Source: Solanum dulcamara
Taxonomy: Eukaryota; Streptophyta; Magnoliopsida; Solanales; Solanaceae
Direction: 5' to 3'
DNA length: 64,000 nucleotides
NCBI RefSeq assembly: GCF_947179165.1
Contig: NC_077243.1
Span: forward strand, 9,823,001-9,887,000
How positions within the stretch are numbered: the first letter of the stretch is position 1; each line of letters begins with the position of its first letter. A model generated the notes under the pieces. The model searched no databases. It was given only the letters and a program-made list of their open reading frames with translations, and was not told the DNA's origin. Positions 1 to 13,100 of this stretch are shown here, piece by piece. A program made the translations under genes and the position numbers.

Positions 1-319
1 TTTAACTATTTGCTCCCTATTCTTTTGTTTCTAGTCATTAGCACCCTAACTTTTCATTTTCTTACAAAACAATGAAAACTAATTTTCTTCAACTATTTAT
101 CAAGGCAACAACAATGATATATTCAATATAATTTCATAAGTATATTTAAAAAAGATTAAAAAAAATACATATATTATATTTAACTTATATGATAGAAGAA
201 TTATTTTTAATAGAGTCTCAACTCATAAAGAGAACTTATTCAAAAAATAGTTGCAGAAGAAAAAGAAAACAATAACAAATATACATTTTCATGATAAATA
301 AATTGAAAAGAGGAAGCAG

Positions 320-1358
320 TATAGTAAAATCTCTATAAATGCATATGCTTTCGATCGGAAAAAAATATTTATTTATCGAGATTATTAGTTTATCGATAAA
401 TGCTTAAAATATTTATTTATAGATAAATAAATATTTATTGTTTTAGAGGGTATTTTGCAGTATGTGCCATAGGAAAGAAAAAAAATTGAATTAAGAATTT
501 GAAAAGTTTAACTCTAGAAAACTAAATAGTGTAGTCTTTGCATATTTATTGTTTAAATCTAAGAAAGCTAAATGAATTTAGTAAGTTTAATGTTTCTGAT
601 TGTATTCATGTATATAGAATATAAAGAGATTTTATGTTAACTAGAAAAGAAAAAAGCTAGATGAGATTAATTTTGATTTTGGTGGGAAGAAAAAAACAAT
701 CAACTATAGAATCATATTTTTTTTTAAATAGTTATTAATTTAGTATTAATGGCTGATTAAATATATATAAATTTTTGATGTATTCTAGTAATTATTACTT
801 ATATTTTTGGGGGGCTTTTAATACTTTATTTTTAATTATCATCTAATGCATTTAGCGAGAATATTACTTTAATATAAGAAAAAATTACTTGATTGAGTGC
901 TTTTTAAAAATTAATTACTGATTTTAGCGATATTTTTTATTTATTACCATTTATAGCAATATATAGCAATATTATGATAAATCTACACTTGTATTAAAAG
1001 TGAATTATGCATACAATATAAATGTATTATAAGTGTTTTAAAATATATATTATGTTTGTGTAGTAAAAAACTAACGTAATGTATTATAAGTCTATTAAAA
1101 TATGTGATAAATGTATTATCCATCTATAAAACTTGTATTATATATGTTTTATAAATAGTTCTCTGCAATATGTATTAAAACTGTATTATAAATGTATTAT
1201 AAGTGTTCAGTGAAATTATTTTTTTATTGCTATAAATGGTAAATATTTTCTTAATATTGTATATTTATGTAAGTTTCCCTTAATATAATTGACCCAAATC
1301 GAAATTGGAGAAAAATATTCATTTAGCGAGATTATTACTTTATCAAGGTTTTACTATA
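320..1358. mobile_element. Possible pogo-type (Emigrant/Lemi1-like) MITE, degraded
   Basis: The left end reads TATAGTAAAATCTCTATAAA and the right end, on the opposite strand, reads TATAGTAAAACCTTGATAAA. These resemble the terminal repeats of plant pogo-type elements and of the clearer copy at 17457-18206. The interior is AT-rich and non-coding, with a motif around 366-385 (ATTTATCGAGATTATTA) repeated near 1321-1338. The direct internal repeats suggest two nested or rearranged fragments rather than one intact element. No transposase is visible. Confidence 0.4.
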
Positions 1359-1642
1359 CCATCAAATGATGTGATAATAAGATTGCTCCTTCCTTAATTA
1401 ACATTTTGAGTCTGAGTTCTAAATATAAAAAAAAAATCTTATAATTTGAATATATCTGAAGCCACTATCGGATACGCGTAGAACCTAAAAAGAAAAGTGG
1501 AAGCAGTAGTAAATATTTTCAAAAGCTTTAAACACAATTTGATATTATATTGCACATAAAAACAACAAACTATTATCATGATTAAATTTTATAGAAAAGT
1601 GTACAGTATTCCATCATCTATTTTCAAAATAGAAATGAAAAT

Positions 1643-1648
1643 GGCGGG
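1643..1648 (+). promoter_or_regulatory. E2F-like site GGCGGG upstream of SPC25
   Basis: GGCGGG lies 87 bp upstream of the chosen SPC25 start codon in an otherwise AT-rich leader. E2F factors bind this type of core in S/G2-phase genes, which suits a kinetochore gene. The full TTTSSCGC consensus is not met, so this is suggestive only. Confidence 0.3.
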
Positions 1649-1734
1649 CTAAGCATATAGTCTCTGTGTGTTCAAATCTCACAAGCACTCGCACTTGCAC
1701 AAAGAAAAGCAAGCAGAGAGCGTTTGAGATTGGG

Positions 1735-4700
1735 ATGAAGAACAGCGTAGGAGAAATTACGAGGAAGAAAATGGAGGAACTTAGATTGGTTTGTGACAGG
1801 GAGATTCCAATTCAGCAGCAGAAAATCGATGCTGCCACTCGCTCCTTCAAAAAATCCCTCGATTCAACCAAGGTCCAAGCACAAGAAACTCTTCAATTCC
1901 ACGGTATGTTTTTCTCCACATGCTAAATTCTGAGACTTTTGTACGATATTTACTCGAATTTCCAGTCTTCTAAACTTAGGGTTTTCACCTACACATCATT
2001 TCTCAAGAATTATATCTTGAAGATTAATTTTTTTCTTCATATGGGATCTTATTGATTGGATTATTTGATTTAATTGATTGGTTTCGGCAGCAAAACTTGG
2101 CAAATTAAAAGTTGAGCTGAGGGAGTTGGAAGACAAATTGGTGAAAGCACTTGCAGGTGTGCCACTCTTTTTCCATTCTTTGGTATACTGGTCTTTATGT
2201 ATGCTTCTATTCTTCGTTGACAGTGAAACCCCTGGATGGTAGGGGCAGATTAAAGATTTAAACTTTATGGGTTCAATATTTCAGTTCTTAGCAATGAGCC
2301 CATTGTATTTTTGAAATAATGTGTTCAGACCTACTATTTATTGCAATTTTAGTTGATTTTTTTTACATGTTTATTTATGTTCCGGATTTGAAGTATTGGG
2401 TTCTGATGAACTCGCGGACTGAACTCTACATCCGCCACTGCTGGATGGTATTAGGTATGAATTCCTTCAGGGTATACCATGTCTTAGCTTGAGCCGTTAT
2501 TGTTTATCTAGGTGCTTGCCATTTCTGATAATGAATTCAGAGGGTGGTGCATTTTGCTGTTGCTTCATCATAATAGTTATCACATTGAGAAAAGAGGATG
2601 GATATAATGCTTGCTTGTGGATTTTCTAATGAAGCATACTTATAGCTGAAATGATGGTTATGCTCTACAATATGTACAGTTGTACCAAAGAGAGGAAGAT
2701 TTTGATGAGAGGCAACTATGAAGAATTTATTTTCAGTTAGAACAGAATGTCATGGTTTATAACATTGTTGATATGAAGAGAGTAAATATTTTGTATACAA
2801 TAAACTTCTTGATCAAAACAGCATCATTCTGTTATTGGCAGTGGAACTTGCCTTCATATCACAGTTATTGTGACTTTTGAAGTTAGATTGTTATTCAATT
2901 CTCATTGAAGTGTCTTGTTAACTTCTCATTGCCTTTTTTTCCAAAAGTTAACTTGCATGTGTGATGATCTAAGTACTAAGTATGCGAATAAACTGTTTTT
3001 CAAACTCTTAAGATCCTTATAGTAGTGACAATAAGAGGCAATAAACACTGACAGTCTGAAGTTCTGAGTAACAGCGCTTCCAAAGTTTAAAGGATTTATT
3101 GTAGCATGGTTTCTGTTATTCGAGATATTATTGTTTCTAGCTTTCTTGTTTTGTTGACGGAAAATGGGAAGTATGTGTAGAAGATTCACATCCAAAGTAG
3201 CTGCAGTATGGTACTCACTACAAAATTCTTGAGGTTATATTTACTTATTCTGCTGGTTCTCACCCATAGTATTTTCCAAGAATCTCTTCTTCTTACTCTC
3301 AAGTTCATTTGTTTTTCATAATTAAGACTTAAGAGGAATAATTTCAGCCACTAATTACATATATCCAGTCTGAATATCCTACAATTTCTGTATACTACTA
3401 ATTTCCTTGGAATCCCATCGAACACTGCCCTTTTGAGCCTAGGGTCTTTCAGAAATAGCCTTTCTACCTTACAAAGGTAGAGGTCCTACCCTCTCCAAGC
3501 CCACTTGTGGGATTACACTAGTTATGTTGTTGTTTTACTAATTTCCTTGGAAAAAAATTGAATTACTCCTCCTCCTTTATTTTTTTGTGTATACTACTGA
3601 TTTTGAATGATCATTTTCTCTATAAAAATTGGATTATTATTATTTTTCTCTGTTGTTACTTTAAAATTCTAACATGTATGCCATCTTCAGTTAAGACTCG
3701 AAAAGAGGCAAAGCAGATAGCAGTAGCAGACTCAATATCTGCTGCAAAAGATAGAGTTGAAGAACTTAGAGTGGTTGTGAAAAACCAAAGGGCCAGTAAA
3801 GATGAATATGCAGCCATAATATCTAAACAAACTGATGGTAAAATCTATCCCTACAAAAGTTTTCCCTCTTTTCACGCATTTGACAGTCATACATGCTTCA
3901 TGTAGAGTTTTTCTATGAAAGAAATAGCATAGAGAGATGCTTCAAGAATCATTTATGCTTAATTTCAATTTTCTAATATTCCATTTAGTTATAGCACGAG
4001 ATGACTGCTGAAATGATTTATGTTTATATCCAACTGGTTTTACGATCATGAATCCAATTGCAGTATTTATTGCTTCTGTGTGCTGCTAGTAAATAAATTT
4101 CAAGACAAAAGTTATCCTAAAAAGTTAATCTCTACATCCTCAGTTTGCCAACTTTTCTGTGTGGTAAGCAAAGCAATTCATTGGATTGATTTTAGGGAAG
4201 GGGAGAGAAAAAACAGATTTATCAAGAAGTTCTATGTGACCCTAGGCTCTAGTCTTATCACTTGGCCTTGTCTCAGATTAGAGGTGTTTGTCGACTTTCA
4301 TCTTTCTTCTTTACACCCTCCAAAGCAACTAAAGTAACATGAGACCCAATTATATTTGAAATTCATCAGAAGTGTAGTTTATCTTTATATGTTGATTAAC
4401 CTCCAGTTTAATGTAGTAGTAAAATAGAAACGCTAGCTTAAATGATTGTGCCTGGTCAAATGAAGACACCTAATTTGGTGGGAAGATGGCATTAAGGAAT
4501 AGTGATTCTTTGTCTCTTCTTCCTTTGAAATTCCTCAAGCTGTATTCTACTGTTAGATGTTGGATGTTATAATGTTTCATTTTTATTTATTTTTTAAATT
4601 GTGCCCTCCTTTTCAAACTCTCCCCTGTACTTCATTGTGAAAGTTGCTATTTTTTGTGACTGTTTCTGCGGTTTCTACCAAGAGACACCATATCCTGTTG

Positions 4701-6303
4701 GTAGTTGATCTGTGCATTTCTTCTTCTGTTTTTGTTTGTTTGGGTAAAAGAACTCAAAGCATGCGAAGAAAAGCATAATCAGACTGCTGAACAGAGAGAG
4801 GAAATAGAAGAGGCTATTGTGTGGTACAATAAGGTGCTCGGATTACATATTGAATGTGGCCATGGTATGTTTATCCTTCAACTTCTGTACACATTTATGA
4901 TTCTAGAAAAGCAGACTTCACTTTCTGAACAATATAACCCTGCCAAAGGCTCTAATTATTAATTATGGATTTTTCCAGTAAAAGAAATACAATTTGTCCA
5001 CTGAGCATTCATTTCCTTTGTCTTCCACAGGAGTGAAATTCATATTTACCAATATTGATGCCAATAATCAGGATAAGGAGTACATTTTTACTGTACGTCA
5101 TGAGAATGATGTATATACTCGTAAGTGTGGAGCCTTCATCAACTATACATAAGTGAAAATGGATCTGAACTTTAATTCTTTGCTTCGCTTGGATTTTTAG
5201 TGATTGATTGTGATCCACAACTAAATGATGCAAAAGAGCTGCTCAGAGAGTTAAATACGAGCAATGGACTGTTCAAGTTTGTCAGGACTATGAGAGAAAA
5301 GTTTCAAGCAGCCATAACACATGGTATGCCCTGTGTTTCATTTTCTACGTTATGTTATCCTCTGAGCTTTATTTGGTTACACTAGACCCATATACTGCTA
5401 ATTGTGCAGGAAATCATAGAGTATTGGCTGCTAGCAAGCCCCCTGAGTACTGCATGTTCTTGCAAGGAATTTCCACAATAAATGCAAATCCCTCTGATAT
5501 CATTTCAGAAAACAAACTCTTGTTGCACCCCGGAATGCATTTTTTGTTAGAATCATTAGTAGAAATAAGAAAATAATTTTGTTAATGCATCCAAGTAATT
5601 AAATGTTTCACAAATAGGAAATTAATTTTTTTTGTTAGAACCTGGATTTTCCTACAAGATCGACCTATTTATATCTAAACTATGATCATGAGCAAGTGTA
5701 TAAATATACTCTAGATAGATAAGTAGATTAATAAATATGTAGGGAATGTCAATGATTGCTGTATAATGGTTCTGAATATTTTTATGTTTCATATGCATCC
5801 AGGGACATTTCCTGACATAGCATCTCATGATCAAGACACTTTCATGATCTCTGTGTCTGCCCCCGTTTCTTTCAATTCAACTGATAGTAGAAGTGAGTTT
5901 TTATCCCAGCAACAGGAGCATCAATCTGATGAACATAACAGAAATTCCAAGAAACTTGACCATGCCAAAGGGAGTAGGGCAGCAGTCCTATCTCCTGGAT
6001 CTGCATCATCCCTCCGTCGTTCTCCTCGTTTTAAGGTAGCATTTATTAATTTTGAGAACTTGGACTAGGACAACAAGCTCTAACTGATTTCTGTGTTTCT
6101 TTCCTTGTTCTTTATATAGACATTATCTTTTCTTAGAAATGTTAGCGTTGAATTCCAGTAGCGGTTTACCCTGAGTGGTCTCTCTAATATTCTTAATATC
6201 TTTGAGACTTGCTGTGGATAGAAATTTTACTTGACTAATTTAACTCAAATTATATGGGACTTGTTACCAGGAGAAGAAAGAGAAAAAGCAAATGGGACAG
6301 TAA
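1735..6303 (+). CDS. SPC25: Kinetochore protein SPC25 homolog
   Basis: SPC25 is a subunit of the NDC80 complex that couples kinetochores to spindle microtubules. Predicted exons are 1735-1903, 2091-2156, 3691-3837, 4751-4864, 5031-5120, 5201-5323, 5803-6035 and 6271-6303. All introns are GT-AG and phases agree, giving 975 nt and 324 aa. Residues 1 to about 160 are charged and heptad-like (coiled coil). Residues about 166-236 form the globular Spc25 domain, with [19 protein letters not shown] and [19 protein letters not shown] Ser-rich, basic tail follows, ending [17 protein letters not shown]. The ATG at 1735 was chosen because the upstream in-frame ATG (1666) lies in leader-like sequence; 1771 is a further alternative. 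An intron-retention form at exon 7 would end about 12 residues after RSPRFK. A telo-box-like TAGGGTTTT sits in intron 1. Identification is by pattern recognition; the family assignment is strong. Confidence 0.88.
3425..3535 (+). repeat. Degenerate LINE 3' tail in SPC25 intron 2
   Basis: About 110 bp match, with many substitutions, the 3' end of the RTE LINE at 55561: GAGCCTAGGGTCT, then the CTACCTTACAAAGGTAG hairpin, then GTGGGATTACACTAG and a TTGTTGTT tail. It is an old, extremely 5'-truncated copy. Confidence 0.7.
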
Positions 6304-6521
6304 AGAAACACTCAAATTGAATGGTCACACCCTCGTAGACACTTGAGCAACATCATTTTCCACTTTGCCGCCATCTGGCAAGGTTCAGTTCAGTTTCAAA
6401 ATTTACCTATGCTTAAATAATATTTATGGTTTAGTTCCTATTCTTTTGCTACAGAGAATAGGGGTGAAAAAAATTAAATGCACACGTGCTTGAAGGAAGC
6501 CAGTTAGCATATCTGATGAAT

Positions 6522-6956
6522 TAGGGGTGTCAAATGGATATGGAAATGTTTGGTCAAGTTCTGACGGGTTACAATGTCGAGTCAAAGAACATGCGATTGA
6601 CCCAACCAGTCCCAAATACTCTTGGGTCCAGATAAGTGGATCAACGGGTCATAGGCCAACCTACTCAACTCAAAACCAATTTTTTGTTCATTTTTTTCTT
6701 CGAATTTGGTGCTGTCCAATTGAGTTTATAACAAAAGAATTATTGTGCAAGAAAGTGATATTACCCTGTGGTAAAAAAATGTTTTTCTGCTCTCTTTTTT
6801 TTCCTCTTTCTATGTGCAGAAAATTTCTCTTACAGGTTAATTTGGGTAAAATTTGCTGGTAATGTAATGCAAGTCGACCCAATCTTTTGGATGAGTTGAT
6901 TGGAGCTATATGGTGGGACCTTGTTACCATTTTATGAGTCAAAGTTGACACTCCTA
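6522..6956. mobile_element. hAT-like MITE
   Basis: The 435-bp non-coding segment has inverted ends: TAGGGGTGTCAAATGG on the left and, on the other strand, TAGGAGTGTCAACTTTGA on the right. Such AGGGGTGTCAA termini are typical of plant hAT elements. TGATGA occurs just outside both ends, but a clean 8-bp duplication cannot be aligned. Confidence 0.5.
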
Positions 6957-7077
6957 ATGATGAGTGAAGTGTGGGATACTGATGTTGCATATAAAAGTTG
7001 AAATAGGAACTTTATCATTAACTGTCAAGAGGGGGGACGCATAGAAAATTTGATAAGCAATTCTGGGGAATTTCATT

Positions 7078-7967
7078 GCCTTTTCAAGTACCTTAGGTCT
7101 ATCATGCAAGGCAGTGGGGAGATTGACGAGGATGTCACACACCGTATTGGGGCAGGGTGGATGAAATGGAGGCTCGCTTCCGGTGTGCTATGTGACAAGA
7201 GGGTGCCACCACAACTTAAGGACAAGTTCTACAAAGTGGTGGTTAGACCGGCTATGTTATATGGGGGGAGTGTTGGCCAGTTAAGGTCTCCCACGTTCAA
7301 AAGATGAAAGTTGTCGAGATGAGAATGTTGAGATGGATGTGTGGGCATACCAGGAGCGAGAGAATTAGGAACGAGGCTATTCGGGACAAGGTAGGAGTGG
7401 CCTCGGTGGAAGACATGATGCGGGAAATGCGACTAAGATGGTTTGGGCATGTGAAGAGGAGAGACCCAGATGCCCCAGTGCGGAGGTGTGAGAGGTTGGT
7501 CGTGGATGGTTTCAGAAGAGGTAGGGGTAGGCCGAAGAAATATTGGGGAGAGGTGATTAGACAGGACATGGCGCAGCTACAGCTGACCGAGGACATGACC
7601 TTAGATAGGAGGGTGTGGAGGACCCACATTAGGGTAGAAGGCTAGTATATAATCACGGTATTCTATCGTATTAGTAGACGTTTTAGCACACTATAATTTC
7701 TTGTTCTCTGATGTCTGTTATTATCTATTACTTTCCGTACTTTGATTACTCTATTTTATTTGTAGCGCCCCCGTTATTTGCCTTATCATATCGCTTTGAA
7801 CTTATTAATCTCTTAACTTCTTAGCCTTATCTAACGTCTTTTTATGCTTTATTGAGCCGAAGGTCTCCCGAAAACAGCCGTCCTACTTTGGTAGGTGTAA
7901 GGTCTGCATACAATTTACCCTCCCCAGACCCCACGTTGTGGGATTTCACTGGGTTGTTGTTGTTGTT
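7078..7967 (+). mobile_element. 5'-truncated RTE-type LINE fragment
   Basis: This copy keeps only the last part of the reverse-transcriptase ORF plus the 3' UTR. Translation gives [18 protein letters not shown], then VVRPAMLYG, then [18 protein letters not shown] and [19 protein letters not shown], ending [13 protein letters not shown] at 7645. A single-base deletion near 7265 (after LYG, where the 56-kb copy reads GAECWPV) breaks the frame. The element ends with the conserved tail hairpin and GTTGTTGTTGTTA. ATTTCA occurs on both sides (near 7070 and 7970), a possible short target duplication. It has the same family and C-terminal ORF as the copy at 55561-59259, in opposite orientation. Confidence 0.85.
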
Positions 7968-9360
7968 ACATTTCAGGTTTAAGCATATCGTCGAATACAT
8001 TCTTTCCTATGATACAATGTAGAAATGTTTAATCCCTCATTAACATGCTAAGTTATTGTTAGATGATACCAAGCCAAACAAGAAAAAATCATGGTTAACA
8101 TGAATAAATAATTGAGACTGATTATATCCTGTTGGTCTATGTACTGGGTTGTTTAAAAGGTTCACAAGCTTTTGTACTTGATAACCTTTTCTCACTGTCT
8201 TGTCTGGATAGACTCACCTATAAACCAGCATAAATGCATATGCCTGAGATGATTTCAGTGTGCCCCTTGGAAAAGACCTAACATCACAGGCAGAGGGCAT
8301 TTTTACGGAAAGATTCTCTAATTTACAACTTTGGATGACTAAATTTTCTGAACAGGACTGTTCATGAAAAATTCAATCATTATACTTTCATGTGAATGTG
8401 TTCTTTTGGCAGGAAATACCTGGTGTGCAATATCTTCGTTTCAACAATCATTGCATAAATTGAATTAGGATTAATTTTGAGCAAGTACCTCACACTGCAT
8501 GGGTTTCTAATAAGCAAAATTTACTTTTTGGCAGGTCAAAAGATGATAATGGTTATGCAGTTACCTTTTCGTTTGAAGTTGCTTACTGCTTAGCCAACAA
8601 GTTCTCTAGTCGTGATAAGCAAAAACTTGATTTGCTTCTACGTGAAGGTTAGGATCAGTAACCAGTCAAGTCAGATGAATACCTGACCAGATGTTCAATG
8701 CCTTGCTGTCTTTGCAAAACATTTCTCGTGGCTGACTTCAAGCTCTGTTGATTTTTCTCCACGATCCGTCATTTGACTTTCGAGTTAGTCATTTTATTAT
8801 GCTTGGTAGCTATTTACGGTCTTCACTTTTCTTTTTTTCTCCCCACAGAAGACAGATCCTTTTTTCTTTTTGTACATTGTAATGTATCATCAAATGTTTG
8901 TATTGTAGATTCTGCATTCTTTTTACACGTTTCCTTTGATCTCTTATTTCATCGGACTTGGTTTGGTAGGCTTTGGAATATGAATTACTTTCATTGGAAC
9001 AGTTTTTGCAGGTGTGCAGCCAACACATATTCTGGATTTTGCTTTTTCGGTGTGATGTTAATTATCTCTTTAATATCAATTTGGGATTGCTGTTCTTTGC
9101 AATGTTGATGACAAGGCAATCTCTAATGAACTTTAGGAACAGGAATTACTTCATCTATTTTAATTTAGGCAGCACATTTTATCTTTTTAGTATGTTCAAA
9201 AAAGAATAATTTCTTTCGATATTCAGAACTAATTTAACTTAGAACATTGGGATTAGTGTTAAGTAGCGAAATGTGTAGGAAAGTCTCTAAAATTAACCTC
9301 CCTTGTGATTTATAGGCATACATATGTCCAGTGCTCCATTAAAAAAAAAGGAATAATTGT
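7968..9360. other. Intergenic region downstream of SPC25
   Basis: No gene recognised. A stretch at 8536-8652 is preceded by an acceptor-like TTTTTGGCAG and is less AT-rich than its surroundings. It could be a distal 3'-UTR exon of SPC25 or a dead exon. Nothing else is supportable. Confidence 0.4.
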
Positions 9361-9619
9361 CTAATACGTCTCATTTTAGTTGTCATGTTGTACTTTTCAA
9401 AAGTTAATTTGACTAATTTTTAAAGTTAAATTATATTACTTTAACTCAATATTATAAAGTAAAAAATTAGATATTCAAAAACTATACGAAAAGTACTATA
9501 AGTTACAATTTTTTTCATATCAAAATGATAAAAAAATATATCTTAAAATGTTAGTCAAAGTTTATATAGTTTGACTCTCAAAAAGAAAACATAACAACTA
9601 AAATGAGACGGAAGGAGTA
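9361..9619. mobile_element. Stowaway-type MITE
   Basis: Left end CTAATACGTCTCATTTTAGT and right end (reverse) TACTCCTTCCGTCTCATTTT form long inverted repeats around a 259-bp AT-rich non-coding core. The CTCCNTCCGTCTCA terminus is the Tc1/mariner-related Stowaway signature. Confidence 0.75.
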
Positions 9620-10158
9620 ATAAAATTGGATGGATTGTCTAATTGTGGACAATGCAAAAGAAAGGAGATGCATTTGATACCCTTTTAAGGTAGTTGTATA
9701 CATGTTGGTCGCTTGTTTCACTGACTTAACTATCCTGAGATTATAATTTTTGAACTAATTTATCCCATTCAGGAAGTGAGATGAAAAAAAAATCTAAGTT
9801 AAATGAGACATAATACACAGGACAAATTTGTATCATCCAATCAAATGCGATATAAATTTTATCTCAAATTTAATCGTATCATATCCCGCGTACAAAGAAT
9901 TAAGGGGGAATTTGTGGTACTTGGATATTGACTAGAAAAGGTGAAAATGTGTCGTAGCCCATATAGAGTAATGGGCCACTAAAAGAAGAATCTTCATTAT
10001 TCCACTAACATTTGTACTCCATCAGTTAGCTAACAATTGGAGGGACTACTACTTGTATCATATTTTCTTCTATCATCATATTTTGGATATACAGCAAAAA
10101 TTGTCTATTTATTTATATGTACATTCTCCCTTCTTCCCAAAACATTTTTTTTTAAAAA
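9620..10158. other. Intergenic, nothing recognised
   Basis: AT-rich sequence between the Stowaway copy and the 3' end of the dehydrogenase gene. It probably includes that gene's 3' UTR and terminator on the minus strand; no coding exon or repeat could be supported. Confidence 0.4.
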
Positions 10159-13100
10159 TCAATTTACATGCGGAAGAAATCTTCTATGGATGAGAACACG
10201 AGTACCCTTCCAAAGTTTATGAGCTTCAGTTTCATCATTTGCTAAAACAGAAGAGTGACTTTCATTACAGTCTGCAAAGTACTTCCCACTCATCCCTTCT
10301 GTTTGTGGGCTCAATGCTACATAACATGTGGTTGCTGCACCCTGCCATACCCAAAAAAAAACAAAAATTGACCTCATCATTGTTTTTTACTATAAAATAA
10401 ATTATTATTAATTTTGAATTTTTGTTGGTACTTATGGAGGGTAGTGGGATGATTTATCTTCTCATTATTTGAAAAAAAAAGTAGATGGGGAATGTAATGG
10501 TAAAGGATATATTCAATAAGAGTAGAAGAGACAAATATATATGGACAAACCTGTGATGTTGACTTTAGAAGCTTTGATGCCATAAAATAGAGAGAATCTG
10601 TTTATGTTTTGTAAAATGGAAGTCAGTAAATATAGTTATCAGTGTTTGGTATGAATGGAAAATGTTTCCATGGAAAAATAAGTGATTTTCTCATAAATTT
10701 TCTCATGTTTAGTAAGTAAATAAAGAAATTTCCTTTAGAAAATATAACGTGACAAATTAACGAACTTTGGCAAGTGGGGTGTGTGGAGCCACTGTGTGTA
10801 GGAGGGTGGAAACCATTAGTATTTTTCAAACATGGAACCATATTTTTGAACATGAAAAAATTAAAAAATATTTTTCTACGCTAAATGAAAAAGGGAAGAC
10901 AAAAAGACATACCAGTGATAAAGCCTTTGTGATCTCTAATAATTCCAGTTTTTACAATTCCAGGATGGACTGCATTGATAGTTACATTTGCATTTCTTGC
11001 CTGTTCCATCCCAAGTAATTACATTTTCAGTATTGCAACTATACAACTATATAAAGACAAAATACAATATTTTTTAAATTTTTTTATGGTGACCAATGAA
11101 GGAAAAAGAGTACATTTTGTCTACAGTACTAATAGTGCAAATAAAGTTGGCATGTTTCTAAATCCAATTCCCTAGTTTCTTACATGTCTTTGAATTTTGG
11201 CATATAATTTATATGTGAGTTGTCTAATCAATGATATAACTGAGATGTTAAGAAAAACAGCTTAGTACAAATTAAAATCCATTTACATGATTAGATCTGC
11301 CTAATTACCACGCACAAAAAAATTATTCCTTAATTGACTATGTTTTGATTGCTTAACTAGAGGGCTAACCACTTTTAAAACTGATTATGTTTTGATTGCT
11401 TAACTAATTGGACATAATAATCTTACATTGGCAGAATACATAAGCTGCCCTTAAATTTAATTAGTTGGAATTTTTGTTACATGCCTGAACTAAGGGTTGT
11501 ACCTATTTTAAGTGTAACGCACAATGTTCACATTCTCAGCATACATCAAAAATGTTCCATTAGGTACATTTCTTGATTCAAATGTCTAAATAAATAAAAA
11601 ATCAAGCAATTTTAAGAAGTTGATTGTGGATTCTATCTCGTTTTTTGTATCGTACTCCACTATATAATTAATTACCTTTAGCTGTCTTGACAATTCCTTG
11701 GCATGTAAAATGTTGGCTAATTTTGACTGAGCATATGCACGAGTACCATTATAACTGTGTGGAAGACATTATATACCAAGTTAGAATAAGTAATGACTCT
11801 TGTATAACGACGACAACAACTTACTCAGTATAATCTCATAAGTAGGGATCTGGAAAATCTTGTATAACAAGTGATGAAATATTTGATAAATGGTAGGAGG
11901 ATTATAATACTTACTATTTCTTAGGATTGAGCAATTTAGAGAAGCGGAGTTGATCTTTTTTAACCCAATTATGAACTACTGAAGTAACATTCACTATTCT
12001 TCCTTGAATCCCAGTGACTTCTGCTGTCTCCACCATTTTCTCTAATAACAACTCTGTCAATAGAAAATGACCTGACAAACAATATAACATTCATTTAATT
12101 TCTTGAACTTGATGAGTCAATCCACCTACACGTCTTGCTTTTTATCGTTATATCAAGAGTTACATACTCTACATATTGTTTGACGTAAAACGGATAGTGG
12201 ATTTGTTTCTGTGTCATACAACTTTAGAGATTAACCGAGTATGTAGCTACTTTGTTTAACTTTTATTTCTAATGCCCCTTTCATATTATATACACTAGCT
12301 AGGCGCTAGCTATTACTGTCGGATTCAAAATTTAATGGATTAAACCTTTAGGATTCTTATTAATAAACTTGTTGCACTTTCGAAACTATATATGGGTTTA
12401 GAATTCGATATTTATTTACATTTTTTAGTTCTCCAATTATTCTCGTAGATATCTATACTATGTATCTAATTTAAAAAGTACATTCGCCGTTTATGATCGT
12501 TTTTACACAAACTTTTATATTATCATAGTAATTTAATCTGTTGTAGATTGGTGTATGTTACTCGTATTATTTTCCGAAAGCTTTTACAACAACGTACTCA
12601 GTGTGGTGTGTACTTTGAACTACCCCTACCTTGAAAGGTAAAGAGGTTGTTTCCAATAGATTCAATAACTTTTTTTTCCTTTTAATTTCACTATACACAT
12701 ATAGTTATCCTAAGACGACCTAATATAAAGCAGTTTTTCACTCCGTGAACTCAAAAAGAATATATATGGTCCCAAAGTATGGGTAGAGATAGTTACCTAA
12801 GTAGTTTGTAGCAAAAGTCATCTCAATTTTGTCTTCAGAAAACTCCAATTTCTGTGAAAATTTCCCTGCATTATTTCTACATGACAAACATTCAAACCAA
12901 TCATTATTAAATTAATTAAATTTTTTTCTAAAAAAGGCACAAAAAGGAAGTTAAATAAATAAACTACATACATGAGAATGTGAAGAGGGAGTTGTAATGA
13001 CAAGAACTCAGCACAAAATCTTTGAATAGAAGCAAAAGAACTTAAATCAATCTCTAATAATATAATTTGTGCCATGGGAGTCTCTTTTTTTATAAATTCC

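Larger units (their letters stand above)
1..1734. other. Upstream intergenic region
   Basis: Very AT-rich sequence with no convincing coding exon on either strand. It holds a possible pogo-type element (320-1358) and, near the right end, the promoter and 5' leader of the SPC25 gene. Confidence 0.6.

Noticed and set aside
5410..5575. Possible extra SPC25 exon after GTGCAG at 5409
   Set aside because: It keeps the frame but shows no domain similarity and the run ends in a stop without a good donor; the exon at 5803 joins in phase to the known tail.
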